Positions 1-9,569 of a DNA stretch of 64,000 nt are shown here, in pieces (within the stretch, counting starts at the first letter, position 1; every line of letters begins with the position of its first letter). A program made the position numbers and the translations under genes. Below the pieces are notes generated by a model. That model made no database searches and had not been told where the DNA came from. It worked only from the letters and a program-made list of their open reading frames with translations. The DNA is taken from contig NZ_PVBN01000003.1 in NCBI RefSeq assembly GCF_002968635.1, positions 124,001-188,000 of the forward strand, in the 5' to 3' direction. This DNA comes from Neorhizobium alkalisoli. Its GTDB lineage: Bacteria > Pseudomonadota > Alphaproteobacteria > Rhizobiales > Rhizobiaceae.

Positions 1-667
1 CTATGTACCAGGCATTGTAGCTACCCTTCGTACCTGACGCGCTGATATCGGAAAGCGCCCGGCCGAGATAGAGAACGCTCGGGCGCTTGTCTTCGGGGAT
101 CGAGGCGGCCTTTGCCTCGATATCCTTTTGAACGCGGTCGCGCCATTCCACCAGTTGCGTGATACGTTCCGGCTTGCCCAGTGCCTTCGAGGCCATGGCC
201 ATATAGTCGCGGGTCAGTTCTTCGGTCCCGTAGAGGATAAGCATGGCCGTCAGGCCGGCGTTGGTGATGGGAGCGACGATATCGTTGCCTCGTCCGCCCC
301 ATTGGATGACGAGGTCCGGACTGGTTGCCGTCAATGCCTCGACATTCGGCACGAAATTCGGCGCGGTCACGTCAGAAGGAATGTCCTTTGCCTCGGGAAA
401 AATCTTGCCGAGAATGCCCTCCACCACGGCGCTCTTGGCTGTCGGGTTCATGCCCACGAGTTTTTTGGTCGAACCATCGAGCGCAATGACCGTCGATGCC
501 ATCGGAATGACGATCGAGACAATTCGTTCGGCTGCTTTCGCAAGGCGAACCTCGCGGTTCTCCTGGTCTTTGAAGACGATTTCTTCAGCGCCGGCACCCT
601 GTGCGGCGAAACTTGAAAGAACGCCCATCAGAAATAAGCGCGAACCCAGACGATGAAACAAACCCAT
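1..667 (-). CDS. Periplasmic iron-complex/cobalamin-type substrate-binding protein (partial)
   Basis: The first 222 codons are visible; the gene runs off the left edge, so the C-terminal part is missing. The product starts with a hydrophobic signal peptide of about 27 residues ending near GAGA, then reads like the Peripla_BP_2 (FecB/BtuF/TroA-like) fold, with the typical segment RIVSIVIPMASTVIALDG followed by a later VIQWGGRGNDIV segment. Such proteins bind ferric siderophore, haem or cobalamin in the periplasm and deliver it to an ABC permease. No permease or ATPase is visible because the downstream direction lies outside the window, so the ligand is open. The start is the ATG whose reverse complement is at 665-667. 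Confidence 0.8.
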   Translation of the reverse strand, partial: MGLFHRLGSRLFLMGVLSSFAAQGAGAEEIVFKDQENREVRLAKAAERIVSIVIPMASTVIALDGSTKKLVGMNPTAKSAVVEGILGKIFPEAKDIPSDVTAPNFVPNVEALTATSPDLVIQWGGRGNDIVAPITNAGLTAMLILYGTEELTRDYMAMASKALGKPERITQLVEWRDRVQKDIEAKAASIPEDKRPSVLYLGRALSDISASGTKGSYNAWYI

Positions 668-872
668 GACGTGCCCCGATAATCTTGACTATTGGAGGCA
701 TTCCTAGTTGGCGGACTTTAACTTGTCTATATCCGTCAAGTTTTATTTTAAATCACTGTTTCGCGTTGCATTCGCCGAAGACAGAATGGAGACAGATCCT
801 CCTCACGTGGGTCGATGCGGCGACCGACGCGGGTATTTCCTTCTCATTGATCTCCCGAGCCGTCCAAATATC

Positions 873-900
873 ATATTATGATTATGGCATCTTATAATAT
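873..900. repeat. AT-rich inverted repeat, ATATTAT-N14-ATAATAT
   Basis: Two 7-bp arms at 873-879 and 894-900 are perfect reverse complements. They lie between the start of the FecB-like gene and the stop of the GntR regulator gene, so the repeat could be an operator for the binding-protein gene or a weak 3' hairpin of the regulator gene. The rest of 668-913 shows no gene. Confidence 0.3.
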
Positions 901-913
901 CTCTCAGCAGGCC

Positions 914-1672
914 TTACCCCCGGCGCATCATGGCGCGATATCGCAGCTGGCTTCCGCGTAGATGGGTGCGCATGGTTTCCCGCGCCGCCGAATCGTTCCC
1001 GTCGGCGATGGCTTGGGCGATGTGGGCATGTTCGCTCTGGATCTGAGATAGATATTCCGGAGACATTTCGGCATCGTTCTCCTGGAGAAGCGAGCGCGGG
1101 ATCATCTGCTGGCCGATCGATTCCAGGAGGTCGCGAAAGCGGGGGTTGTTGGTCGAAACGGCAATGGCCATGTGGAAGGCGCGGTCGCTCTCGACGGTCG
1201 GGGAGCCGGCTGCTATCTGCCGCTTCATAATATCCAGACATTCGAAAATGTGCTCTTGCTGTGCCGGGGAAGATCGGCTTGCAGCCAGACCCGCCGCTTC
1301 TATTTCGATTGCCGCGCGCACTTCAAGCATCTCGATGATGGACGAGACGCGGTGGATGTCGAGGCCGCGAAATGCCTTTTGCGGGCCGGCGTCGGGGGCA
1401 AGAACGAAGACGCCGACACCGTGGCGAACCTCAACGAGCCCATCGGCGCGAAGCGATGCAATGGCTTCCCGGATGACGGTTCTGCTGACCTGGTATTGGC
1501 CTGTTAGACCGCTTTCACTAGCGAGCTTATCTCCCGGTTTCAGCTCTCCTGTAGCGATCGCATTGCGCAGCCGCTGTCCAATGGCTTCGACCAGATTGCG
1601 CCCCTTGCGATCGGGAGGCTGCAAAGTGGTGTTATCTGTTCGCTTCAAGTTAGGTGGCTCCCGAGCATGCAT
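914..1672 (-). CDS. GntR/FadR-family transcriptional regulator
   Basis: A 252-residue DNA-binding regulator. An N-terminal winged helix-turn-helix (about residues 20-80) contains the family pattern GELKPGDKLASESGLTGQYQVSRTVIREAI in pieces, and the C-terminal half is an alpha-helical FCD ligand domain (about 95-225) of the FadR subfamily. The ATG at 1672 is preferred over the upstream GTG because GGGAG sits six bases before it. It is divergent from the uronate dehydrogenase gene and is therefore its likely local regulator; paired sites with GntR character lie between them (1756-1789). The effector is unknown; a hexuronate or aldarate is a reasonable inference. Confidence 0.88.
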   Translation of the reverse strand: MHAREPPNLKRTDNTTLQPPDRKGRNLVEAIGQRLRNAIATGELKPGDKLASESGLTGQYQVSRTVIREAIASLRADGLVEVRHGVGVFVLAPDAGPQKAFRGLDIHRVSSIIEMLEVRAAIEIEAAGLAASRSSPAQQEHIFECLDIMKRQIAAGSPTVESDRAFHMAIAVSTNNPRFRDLLESIGQQMIPRSLLQENDAEMSPEYLSQIQSEHAHIAQAIADGNDSAARETMRTHLRGSQLRYRAMMRRG

Positions 1673-1755
1673 GTCTTCTCCCACGATAGTCGGGTGAACC
1701 CGGCACCTTTTGTCAAGCGCCGCGAAGAAATCCGTTGACGACCATCGATGCCCTT

Positions 1756-1789
1756 ATAGTATAACATAAGGCATGAGATATGATAACAT
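1756..1789. promoter_or_regulatory. Candidate GntR operator between regulator and udh
   Basis: ATAGTATAACAT (1756-1767) and ATATGATAACAT (1778-1789) match at 10 of 12 positions and start 22 bp apart, about two helical turns. The first copy is also inside an inverted repeat CCTTAT-N8-ATAAGG (1752-1771) and holds the GT-N3-AC core typical of FadR-subfamily operators. Its place between the divergent regulator and udh genes supports autoregulation and control of udh. Binding is inferred. Confidence 0.45.
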
Positions 1790-1831
1790 GAGGGATCGCG
1801 GCATCGCCGCTGATCCCAGCGGGAGGGGCGG

Positions 1832-2632
1832 ATGCTCAAGAAACTTCTTTTAACTGGCGCAGCCGGCGGCGTTGGTCGGGCAATACGCCCGATGCTGGGA
1901 GAACTTGCCGAGCGCGTGATAATTTCCGACATCAGCGAGATAAGCGATGTCGGCGCCAGAGAGACCTTCGTGCGTTGCGACCTTGCCGACGCGGGGCAGG
2001 TGGCGGACATGCTGGATGATGTCGATGGGGTTATCCATCTGGGCGGCGTGTCGGTCGAACGGAAGTTCGATCTGATCCTCCAAGGAAACATCGTCGGCCT
2101 TTATAACCTCTACGAGGCCGCCCGTCACAATGGCAAGCCGCGCATCGTATTTGCAAGTTCGAACCACGTCATCGGTTATTACCGCCGTGATGAACGGCTG
2201 GACAACACCGTCGTCCCCAGGCCGGATTCCCTTTACGGGGCATCAAAGGTATTTGGAGAGGCGATCGCAAGCCTCTACTTCGACAAGTTCGGCCAGGAGA
2301 CGCTGTCGGTGCGTATCGGCTCTTGCTTCGAAAAGCCGATGAACACCCGAATGCTCGCGACCTGGCTCAGCTACAGGGATTTCCTGTCACTTTGCGGACG
2401 CGCTTTCGACACTCCCCGGCTCGGTCACACGGTAGTTTATGGTGCGTCGGCCAATGACGAGCAATGGTGGGACAATGGCAATGCCGCTTTCCTCGGCTGG
2501 AAGCCACAGGACAGCTCGGCAAAGTGGCGAGTGGAAGTGGAAGCGGCGGCGGGCAAGGAAGATCCGGCAAATTCCGCGGTGATCTATCAAGGCGGACCGT
2601 TTACGTCCGCGGGTCATCCGGACGATGAATGA
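1832..2632 (+). CDS. udh: NAD-dependent uronate dehydrogenase
   Basis: A 266-residue extended short-chain dehydrogenase that oxidises D-glucuronate or D-galacturonate to the aldarolactone, first step of the oxidative uronate route to 2-oxoglutarate. It has the N-terminal NAD motif TGAAGGVGR (residues 8-16), the catalytic Y135-x3-K139 pair and the ASSNH segment near residue 110, and follows the characterised Agrobacterium Udh over its whole length, including QGNIVGLYNLYEAAR and IGSC. The start is ATG after GGGAGGGG. It is divergent from a GntR regulator. No aldarate dehydratase or lactonase gene lies beside it, so later steps must be encoded elsewhere. Confidence 0.93.
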   Translation: MLKKLLLTGAAGGVGRAIRPMLGELAERVIISDISEISDVGARETFVRCDLADAGQVADMLDDVDGVIHLGGVSVERKFDLILQGNIVGLYNLYEAARHNGKPRIVFASSNHVIGYYRRDERLDNTVVPRPDSLYGASKVFGEAIASLYFDKFGQETLSVRIGSCFEKPMNTRMLATWLSYRDFLSLCGRAFDTPRLGHTVVYGASANDEQWWDNGNAAFLGWKPQDSSAKWRVEVEAAAGKEDPANSAVIYQGGPFTSAGHPDDE

Positions 2633-2718
2633 GGGCTTCCGGCGGGTTGCCGTTTGACGTGACTCGCAAGCGAAGCGTTTTCTTCCGCGCGCCGCAGATG
2701 AACTGCGCGAATGCCAGT

Positions 2719-2741
2719 GCGGGTGGTTTCAGACCACCCGC
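2719..2741. terminator. Hairpin between convergent udh and iolG
   Basis: GCGGGTGGT (2719-2727) and ACCACCCGC (2733-2741) form a perfect 9-bp stem with a 5-base loop. It lies between the converging ends of udh and iolG, where a bidirectional terminator is expected. There is no clear T tract on either side, so rho-independent action is not certain. Confidence 0.5.
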
Positions 2742-2802
2742 TGTCATGAAGACAGAGCCGCTTGCGCCATCGGCAGACGCCGCCTGACCGCCAACCTCGC
2801 GG

Positions 2803-3792
2803 CTAGATTTTCACGGCCGACCCTTGTTTGGCGGCGCGAAGCGCTGCGTCTGCGAGCTGCAGCGCAATCAGCCCATCTTCGGCCGATGGAGAAGGGGCAG
2901 TTCCGCTTTCGAGGCTGTCGATGAAGGCGGAGATTTCCGCTGCATAGGCGGCGGTGTAGCGGGTCATGAAGAAGTCGTGCAGCGGAGGGCGCGTGTAGCC
3001 GTCCTTGTTGGCGACTTCTATCGATACCGGCCGCTGATTTTCCGCCGAGACCGAGCCCAGCGAACCGTGGACTTCAATACGCTGGTCGTAACCGTAGCTG
3101 GCGCGCCGGGAATTGGAAATAACGCATTGGCGCCCGCTCGCCGTCGTCAGGATGAGGCTTGCGCTGTCATAGTCGCCAAGTTCGCCGATCTTCGGATCGA
3201 CGAGAACCGCACCGGCAGCCATGACGGAAACGATCTCCTCGCCGAGCAGGAAACGCGCCATATCGAAATCGTGGATGGTCATGTCGCGGAAGATGCCGCC
3301 TGAAACCTTGATGTATTCCGACGGCGGCGGGCCTGGGTCACGGCTGGTGATCGTCACCATTTCGACCTTGCCGATACGGCCCTCATCGATCGCCTGACGC
3401 ACCGCCAGAAAATGTGGGTCGAACCGTCGGTTGAAGCCGAGCATCACCCTCGCGCCGCTGTTGCGAACGGTCTCGAGGCAGGATCTGGCGCGATCGACGT
3501 CGAGGTCGATCGGCTTTTCGCAGAAAATCGCTTTGCCGGCCTTTGCGAAGCGCTCGATGAGATCTGCATGGGTATTGGTCGGCGTGCAGATGATGACGGC
3601 ATCGATGTCCCGGTCGGCCTCGATTTCCTCAATGCTGCTGACCCTGCAACCGGCACTGTCGGCGATTGCCTGGGCGGCTTCAGCCACCGCATCGACCACT
3701 GCGACGAGTTTGGCGCGCTTGTCCTCGGCGATTGCCCGAGCATGTACCTTTCCGATGCGTCCTGCACCCAGAAGCGCTAGCTTGGTGACCAT
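2803..3792 (-). CDS. iolG: myo-Inositol 2-dehydrogenase
   Basis: A 329-residue Gfo/Idh/MocA oxidoreductase that oxidises myo-inositol to 2-keto-myo-inositol with NAD (also called idhA in rhizobia). The N-terminal Rossmann motif LGAGRIGKVHA, the CEKPID segment and the D-x3-H active-site pattern in RDMTIHDFD are present. The ATG at 3792 is preceded by GGGAGGA at good spacing, so I use it rather than an in-frame start 30 bases upstream. It is divergent from iolR, and the iolCDEB operon follows on the other strand, which fixes its role in inositol catabolism. A candidate IolR site lies in its promoter at 3901-3914. Confidence 0.95.
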   Translation of the reverse strand: MVTKLALLGAGRIGKVHARAIAEDKRAKLVAVVDAVAEAAQAIADSAGCRVSSIEEIEADRDIDAVIICTPTNTHADLIERFAKAGKAIFCEKPIDLDVDRARSCLETVRNSGARVMLGFNRRFDPHFLAVRQAIDEGRIGKVEMVTITSRDPGPPPSEYIKVSGGIFRDMTIHDFDMARFLLGEEIVSVMAAGAVLVDPKIGELGDYDSASLILTTASGRQCVISNSRRASYGYDQRIEVHGSLGSVSAENQRPVSIEVANKDGYTRPPLHDFFMTRYTAAYAAEISAFIDSLESGTAPSPSAEDGLIALQLADAALRAAKQGSAVKI

Positions 3793-3900
3793 GGTCGTCC
3801 TCCCACAAAATCGGTCGAGCATGTTGCTCGTCTACGATTTCAGTTCCACTGATGCTGGAGGAAAAAGTGGATCTGGTATCGCGACGACACATTCTCGATT

Positions 3901-3915
3901 TGGAATATATTTTCT
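3901..3915. promoter_or_regulatory. Candidate IolR operator in the iolG-iolR intergenic region
   Basis: The site reads TGGAATATATTTTCT, that is GGAA-N6-TTCT, close to the GGAA-N6-TTCC pattern I recall for rhizobial IolR. A 12-of-14 match, TGGAATAAATTATC, occurs on the minus strand at 15356-15369, in the promoter of the inositol-type binding protein. Finding the same word in these two promoters is direct sequence evidence for a shared regulator; naming IolR is inference. Confidence 0.55.
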
Positions 3916-3971
3916 ATTCTGCTAGATGGTGATCTTCCCTATGTCAAGCGCGTGATTGGAGAGGCAGGAGT

Positions 3972-4787
3972 ATGAGTGAAGGGGGCGGGCCAACCACCAT
4001 CAAGGCCTTCGAGGAGCGGCTGCTGGAAGTAGCGGAGCGCCTCCCGAAGCGCCTGCGGCAATGCGCCGAGTATGTGGCGGCGAACAAGGACCGGATCGCT
4101 GTTTCGACGGTCGCCGAGATGGCGGAGGGAGCCGGAGTACAGCCGTCCGCATTCATGCGATTCTGTCAGATCATGGGATTTTCCGGTTTTTCGGAAATGC
4201 AGAAGCTGTTTCGTGAATCCTTCGTCGGCGGCTGGCCGGATTACACGACCCGACTTCAACACCTGCGGGAAAAGGCGGAGGGTAGCCCTTCGGCCTTGCT
4301 GGCGGAATTCGTCGAGGCGGGGCGCACGTCGCTTGAGAATCTCTTCAAGACGATCGAGCCCCAGAGTCTCGAGCAGGCGGTACAGGTGCTGGCGGACGCA
4401 CAGATGATTCACATCATCGGACTGCGGCGCTCCTTTCCGGTGGCCAGCTACATGGCCTATGCCTTCGAGAAGATGGACGTACCGGCCATGCTCCATAGCA
4501 CCGTCGGGCGGCTCGACAACCGCAATGCCATTCGTTCCGGCGATGTGCTGCTTGCCATCACTTTTTCCCCCTATTCGGCGGAAACGATCGAACTCGTGGA
4601 AGCAGCGCAGGCGCGGGGCATCCAGGTCGTCGCTTTGACGGATACGATCGTCAGTCCGCTTCGGAAGTATGAAGCCATCACCCTGTCGGTTTCGGAGGTG
4701 GATTTTGGCGCCTTCCGTTCGCTTTCGGCGACGCTCTGTCTTGCCATCGCGTTGTCCGTGGCGGTAGGCACGCGGCGCTCTCTCTGA
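3972..4787 (+). CDS. iolR: RpiR/MurR-family repressor of inositol genes
   Basis: A 271-residue regulator with an N-terminal RpiR-type helix-turn-helix (about 1-80, including VAEMAEGAGVQPSAFMRFCQ) and a C-terminal SIS sugar-phosphate binding domain (about 125-250). The rhizobial inositol repressor IolR belongs to this family, unlike the DeoR-type IolR of Bacillus. The start ATG has GGAG upstream. It sits between the divergent iolG gene and the iolCDEB operon, the standard rhizobial arrangement, and probably represses both in the absence of an inositol-derived phosphate. Confidence 0.9.
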   Translation: MSEGGGPTTIKAFEERLLEVAERLPKRLRQCAEYVAANKDRIAVSTVAEMAEGAGVQPSAFMRFCQIMGFSGFSEMQKLFRESFVGGWPDYTTRLQHLREKAEGSPSALLAEFVEAGRTSLENLFKTIEPQSLEQAVQVLADAQMIHIIGLRRSFPVASYMAYAFEKMDVPAMLHSTVGRLDNRNAIRSGDVLLAITFSPYSAETIELVEAAQARGIQVVALTDTIVSPLRKYEAITLSVSEVDFGAFRSLSATLCLAIALSVAVGTRRSL

Positions 4788-4794
4788 ATATTCA
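4785..4794. promoter_or_regulatory. Palindrome in the iolR-iolC junction
   Basis: TGAATATTCA is a perfect 10-bp palindrome that overlaps the iolR stop codon. Shortly downstream, TTGAAATATA (from about 4797) resembles the left half of the candidate IolR site before iolG, TTGGAATATA. Together they make the 4785-4830 stretch the likely control region of iolC, but no full second site is evident. Confidence 0.25.
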
Positions 4795-4918
4795 TGTTGA
4801 AATATAAAAAAATAGAATTTATAGTCTACGCATAAGATGGAAGAATGGCGCAAAGGCAGGTGCGCCATTCGAGATGGCTCGCGGAGCCTAAGAGCTTCGC
4901 CGCGGCAGGGAGGAAAAT

Positions 4919-6835
4919 TTGACGTCACTCGATCTCATCACGATCGGCAGGTCGTCCGTCGACCTCTACGGCGCTCAAGTCGGGGGCCGTCTGGAGGATA
5001 TGGGCTCTTTCAGTAAGTATATCGGCGGCTCGCCCACCAACATAGCCGCGGGCGCGGCGCGACTTGGCCTGAAAAGCGCGTTGATTACCCGCGTCGGCGC
5101 CGAACATATGGGCCGGTTTATCAGAGAGCAACTGTTGCGCGAAGGCGTCGATGTGCGCGGTGTGAAGACCGATCCGGAGCGCCTGACCGCGCTGGTCCTG
5201 CTCGGCATTCGCGATCAAAATCAGTTCCCGTTGATCTTCTATCGCGAGAACTGCGCCGATATGGCCCTTTGCGAGGATGATATCGACCCGGCACTGATCG
5301 TTGACGCCCGCTGCGTCTGCGCGACTGGCACGCATCTGTCGCATCCGCGTACCGAAGCTGCTGTGCTGAAGGCGCTGACCCTTGCACGGAAAAACGGTGC
5401 TCAAACAGCACTGGATATTGATTATCGTCCCAATCTCTGGGGCCTGGCGGGTCATGAGGCGGGAGAAAGCCGTTTCATCGAGTCGGAGAAAGTGACCGCA
5501 AAGCTGCAGTCCACATTGCACTTGTTCGATCTCATCGTCGGTACCGAAGAGGAATTCCATATCGCGGGCGGCTCCACCGATACGCTAGAAGCGCTGAGGG
5601 CGGTGCGCAAGGTTTCCGACGCGGCATTGGTGTGCAAGCGTGGGCCGATGGGCGCGGTGGTGTTCGAGGCCGATATCCCCGACAGCCTGGAAAAGGGTCA
5701 GACCGGGGAAGGATTTCCCATCGAGGTCTTCAACGTGCTCGGCGCCGGCGACGGATTTATGGCTGGCCTGCTGAAGGGCTGGCTCACGGGCGAGGATTGG
5801 CCGACGGCGCTGAAATATGCAAACGCCTGCGGCGCCTTTGCCGTGTCGCGGCATGGCTGCACGCCGGCCTATCCCAGCTGGGAAGAGCTGCAATATTTCT
5901 TCAGGACCGGAATTCGTGACAAGGCGCTGCGCAAGGATGCGGCGCTGGAACAGGTGCATTGGTCCACCAATCGCAAGGGTGACTGGTCGACCATGCGAGT
6001 TTTCGCCTTCGATCATCGCATGCAGCTCGAGGCAATGGCCGAGGAAGCGGGCGTGCCGGCCGATAGGATTGGTGCTTTCAAGCTGCTTTGCCTGGACGCC
6101 GCAAGGCGGGTGGCTGGCGATGATCCGGGCTACGGCCTTCTTTGCGACGGTCGTCTTGGCCGCGATGCGCTCTATGCTGCCGCTGGAACAGGCCTGTGGA
6201 TCGGTCGCCCCGCGGAGTGGCCTGGTTCACGCCCGCTGACGCTTGAGCCGGAACTCGGCCTTGATTGCGGCGGGCTTGGGGAATGGCCCCTCGAACACGT
6301 GGTCAAGGTTCTCTGTTTCTACCATCCGGACGACACAGCCGAGCTGCGGGCCGAACAGGAAGCGACGGTGAAGCGCCTGTTCGAGGCAGCACGGCGCAAC
6401 CGGTTGGAAATGCTCTTGGAGGTCATTCCTTCCAAGGTCGGTTCGGCCAATGACGAGACTGTCGGGAAGATCATCGATCGCTTTTATGAGATCGGTGTCT
6501 ATCCTGACTGGTGGAAACTCGAGCCGATGAAGAGCGAAACGTCCTGGGCCAACGCTTGCGCGGCGGTGCAGCGAAACGATCCTTATACGCGCGGGATCGT
6601 CGTCTTGGGTCTCGACGCTCCGCAGGCGGAGCTGCAAGAGAGTTTCCGTCTTGCTGCGCGCTTCGACCTGGTTAAGGGTTTTGCCGTCGGCAGGACGATT
6701 TTCGGGGAGGCGGCGCGAAATTGGCTCGCGGGCCGTATTTCGGACGAGCAAGCCGTGGAGGATATGGCAGGGCGCTATCGCAGCCTCTGCCGGATCTGGG
6801 ATGAGGCACGCGCAAAAACGGGAGAGGCGGCGTGA
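4919..6835 (+). CDS. iolC: 5-Dehydro-2-deoxygluconokinase fused to a DUF2090 domain
   Basis: A 638-residue cytoplasmic fusion. Residues 1 to about 335 are a PfkB-type kinase that phosphorylates 5-dehydro-2-deoxy-D-gluconate; the signature GGSPTN near the N terminus and the catalytic GAGD at residues 275-278 are present. Residues from about 345 to 630 form a DUF2090 domain of class I aldolase type, starting around RVFAFDHRMQLEAM. Bacillus IolC has only the kinase half. The start is TTG, supported by AGGGAGGA at 4907-4914; no ATG is better placed. The stop overlaps the iolD start by 4 bases, so translation is coupled. The aldolase-like half may replace IolJ, which is not in this window (inference). 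Confidence 0.93.
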   Translation: MTSLDLITIGRSSVDLYGAQVGGRLEDMGSFSKYIGGSPTNIAAGAARLGLKSALITRVGAEHMGRFIREQLLREGVDVRGVKTDPERLTALVLLGIRDQNQFPLIFYRENCADMALCEDDIDPALIVDARCVCATGTHLSHPRTEAAVLKALTLARKNGAQTALDIDYRPNLWGLAGHEAGESRFIESEKVTAKLQSTLHLFDLIVGTEEEFHIAGGSTDTLEALRAVRKVSDAALVCKRGPMGAVVFEADIPDSLEKGQTGEGFPIEVFNVLGAGDGFMAGLLKGWLTGEDWPTALKYANACGAFAVSRHGCTPAYPSWEELQYFFRTGIRDKALRKDAALEQVHWSTNRKGDWSTMRVFAFDHRMQLEAMAEEAGVPADRIGAFKLLCLDAARRVAGDDPGYGLLCDGRLGRDALYAAAGTGLWIGRPAEWPGSRPLTLEPELGLDCGGLGEWPLEHVVKVLCFYHPDDTAELRAEQEATVKRLFEAARRNRLEMLLEVIPSKVGSANDETVGKIIDRFYEIGVYPDWWKLEPMKSETSWANACAAVQRNDPYTRGIVVLGLDAPQAELQESFRLAARFDLVKGFAVGRTIFGEAARNWLAGRISDEQAVEDMAGRYRSLCRIWDEARAKTGEAA

Positions 6836-8655
6836 ACACAGTGCGTTTGACGGCGGCCCAGGCGTTGGTGCGCTATCTGGCTAACCAGCTGAACGAGGAT
6901 GGCGAGACCTATATCGCAGGAGTATGGGCGATCTTTGGCCATGGCAATGTTGCCGGCCTCGGTGAAGCGCTCCACGGCATTCGTGAGGAGCTGCCGACCT
7001 ATCGCGGCCAGAATGAGCAATCCATGGCTCATGCGGCAATTGCCTTTGCAAAGCAGTTGCGCCGCCGCCGTGCCATGGCGGTGACCTCCTCCATCGGCCC
7101 TGGCGCGACGAACATGGTGACGGCGGCTGCGCTCGCGCATGTCAATCGCCTGCCGGTGCTGCTGATCCCGGGCGATATCTTTGCCAATCGCGGACCGGAT
7201 CCGGTCTTGCAGCAGATTGAGGATTTCGGTGACGGCACGGTATCTGTCAACGATTGCTTCAAACCCGTCAGCCGCTATTTCGATCGCATCATGCGACCGG
7301 AGCAACTTCTGACTGCGCTGCCCCGTGCCATGCGCACAATGACGGATCCCGCCGATTGCGGCCCCGTGACGCTCGCCTTCTGCCAGGACGTGCAGGCCGA
7401 GGCCTTCGACTATCCGGAAGCTTTCTTTGAAAAGAAGGTGTGGCGCATTCGCCGTCCGGAACCGGACCGGGATGAATTCGAAGCGGCAGTTGCAGCCCTG
7501 AAGGCGGCCAAGAACCCGGTGGTGGTGGCCGGCGGCGGCGTGCATTTCGCCGGCGCGACGGAAACGCTCAAGGCTTTCGTGGAAAGGCACCAGATCCCTG
7601 TGGTGGAAACGCAGGCCGGCAAGTCGGCACTTGCCTGGGATCATGAACTGAATTTCGGACCGGTTGGCGTAACCGGGGCGGAAAGCGCCAACGTGGTTTC
7701 GGAAAATGCCGATCTGGTCATCGGCGTCGGCACACGGTTCCAGGATTTTACCACCGGGTCCTGGGCGCTGTTCAAAAATCCGAACCGCAAGATTCTGGCG
7801 TTGAACGTGCAGGCCTATGACAGTTCCAAGCACGATGCGATCCCGCTTGTGGCGGATGCAAAGATCGGCCTTGAGAAGCTTTCAGCCGCTCTCGGTGATC
7901 ATCGCTATGCGGCGCCGGAGGCTTCATTGAAGGCGGGCTGGTTCGCCAAGGCCGACGCAGCAACCGCAGCTCCGAAGGACGCCAACACGCTGCCGACAGA
8001 CATGCAGGTGATCGGCGCCGTGCAGCGGGCTTCGCGCGACAACACGGTTGTGATGTGTGCGGCCGGCACCATGCCAGGGGAACTGCACCAGCTGTGGAAG
8101 GCCAAGCTGCCGCTCTCCTACCACATGGAGTATGGCTTTTCCTGCATGGGTTACGAGGTCGCCGGAGGACTCGGCATCAAGATGGCGGAGCCGGATCGCG
8201 ATGTAATCGTCATGGTTGGTGACGGTTCCTATATGATGATGAACTCGGAACTGGCGACAGCGGTCGCCATGGGCGTGAAGATCACCCTGGTGATCACCGA
8301 TAACCGCGGTTACGGCTGCATCAATCGGCTGCAGATGAGCGCCGGCGGTGCCGAGTTCAATAATCTCTACGCTCATACCAATCAGGCAAACCCCATTGCG
8401 ATCGATTTTGCTGCACATGCGGCGGCAATGGGTGCCGATGCTCGCAAGGTTTCATCGGTCGCCGATCTGGAGGCGGCCCTTGACGCCGCCCGTGACGCCA
8501 CCGTTCCAACGGTGATCGTCATCGATACCGATCCTTATCCGGCCCTCGATGCCGGCGGCTATTGGTGGGATGTGGTCGTCCCGGAGGTCTCGCCACGCGA
8601 AGAAGTCAAAAAGGCTCGTGTAGCCTATGAAGCCGCGCTCAAGGAAAGAAGCTAG
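6832..8655 (+). CDS. iolD: 3D-(3,5/4)-Trihydroxycyclohexane-1,2-dione hydrolase
   Basis: A 607-residue thiamine-diphosphate enzyme that opens the inositol ring by hydrolysing THcHDO to 5-deoxy-D-glucuronate. It has the three-domain layout of the acetolactate-synthase family: the cofactor-activating Glu62 in GQNEQS, a central domain, and the ThDP/Mg motif GDG at 463-465 with Asn491 in DNRGYG. It starts with GTG at 6832, overlapping the iolC stop, and ends 2 bases before iolE. The operon context makes the assignment very firm. Confidence 0.96.
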   Translation: MNTVRLTAAQALVRYLANQLNEDGETYIAGVWAIFGHGNVAGLGEALHGIREELPTYRGQNEQSMAHAAIAFAKQLRRRRAMAVTSSIGPGATNMVTAAALAHVNRLPVLLIPGDIFANRGPDPVLQQIEDFGDGTVSVNDCFKPVSRYFDRIMRPEQLLTALPRAMRTMTDPADCGPVTLAFCQDVQAEAFDYPEAFFEKKVWRIRRPEPDRDEFEAAVAALKAAKNPVVVAGGGVHFAGATETLKAFVERHQIPVVETQAGKSALAWDHELNFGPVGVTGAESANVVSENADLVIGVGTRFQDFTTGSWALFKNPNRKILALNVQAYDSSKHDAIPLVADAKIGLEKLSAALGDHRYAAPEASLKAGWFAKADAATAAPKDANTLPTDMQVIGAVQRASRDNTVVMCAAGTMPGELHQLWKAKLPLSYHMEYGFSCMGYEVAGGLGIKMAEPDRDVIVMVGDGSYMMMNSELATAVAMGVKITLVITDNRGYGCINRLQMSAGGAEFNNLYAHTNQANPIAIDFAAHAAAMGADARKVSSVADLEAALDAARDATVPTVIVIDTDPYPALDAGGYWWDVVVPEVSPREEVKKARVAYEAALKERS

Positions 8656-8657
8656 CC

Positions 8658-9569
8658 ATGATCCTCTATGGAACCAATCCAATCGCTTGGTCGAACGACG
8701 ACGACCGCTCGCTCGGCGCCCATATCAGCCTGGAGCAATGCCTGGACGAGACGGCCAAGATCGGCTTCGACGGCATCGAGAAGGGCCACAAGTTCCCGCA
8801 GCAGCCGGAAGCCTTGAAGGCGGTTCTCGAGCCCCGAGGATTGCGGTTTGTTTCCGGGTGGCACTCGCTGAACTTGTTGACGAATTCAATTGAGGAAGAG
8901 AAGGCTGCGATGCAGAGCCCGCTCGATCTTCTGAAGGCGATGGGCTCGAACGTCATCATCGTCTGCGAGACCTCCAACGCCATCCATGGAAATGACAGCG
9001 TCGCTCTCGTGGATCGCCCGAAACTCGCTGATGCCGAGTGGGCAAAATTCGGTGCGGGCGTCGAGACGCTGGCGGAATTTGCCGCCGGGCAGGGGATCAC
9101 GCTCGTCTACCATCATCATATGGGTACCATCGTCGAGAGCGAGGACGAGATCGACAAGCTGATGGCAAATACCGGCCCGCAGGCCAAGCTGCTGTTCGAT
9201 ACGGGCCACTGCCTGTTCGGCGGCGGTAATCCGGAAGCGGTCGCGAGAAAATACATGAACCGCGTCGGCCACATCCATGCGAAGAATGTGCGGCCCGATA
9301 TCGCCCGGCAGGTGCGCGAGGAGAGGCTGTCGTTCCTTGAGGGCGTACGCCGTGGCGTATTCACCGTACCCGGAGACAAGGAGGGAGGCGTGGATTTCCA
9401 GCCTGTCTTGAAGATTGCAGCGGAACATGGCTACGAAGGGTGGCTCGTGATCGAAGCCGAGCAGGATCCGGAGGTCAGAAATCCCTTCGAATATCAGAGC
9501 CTGGGCTTGTCTTCGCTGAAAGCGACGGCGAGAGCGGCAGGGCTCGATAAGGCGGGGGCTGTGGCATGA
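8658..9569 (+). CDS. iolE: 2-Keto-myo-inositol dehydratase
   Basis: A 303-residue TIM-barrel protein of the sugar phosphate isomerase/epimerase (AP endonuclease 2) superfamily that dehydrates 2-keto-myo-inositol to THcHDO, using a divalent metal. The N terminus [12 protein letters not shown], the metal-binding-type segments LVYHHHMGT and [11 protein letters not shown], and the C-terminal EAEQDP match IolE closely. It lies two bases after iolD and overlaps iolB by 4 bases (ATGA), so the operon is translationally coupled. Confidence 0.95.
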   Translation: MILYGTNPIAWSNDDDRSLGAHISLEQCLDETAKIGFDGIEKGHKFPQQPEALKAVLEPRGLRFVSGWHSLNLLTNSIEEEKAAMQSPLDLLKAMGSNVIIVCETSNAIHGNDSVALVDRPKLADAEWAKFGAGVETLAEFAAGQGITLVYHHHMGTIVESEDEIDKLMANTGPQAKLLFDTGHCLFGGGNPEAVARKYMNRVGHIHAKNVRPDIARQVREERLSFLEGVRRGVFTVPGDKEGGVDFQPVLKIAAEHGYEGWLVIEAEQDPEVRNPFEYQSLGLSSLKATARAAGLDKAGAVA

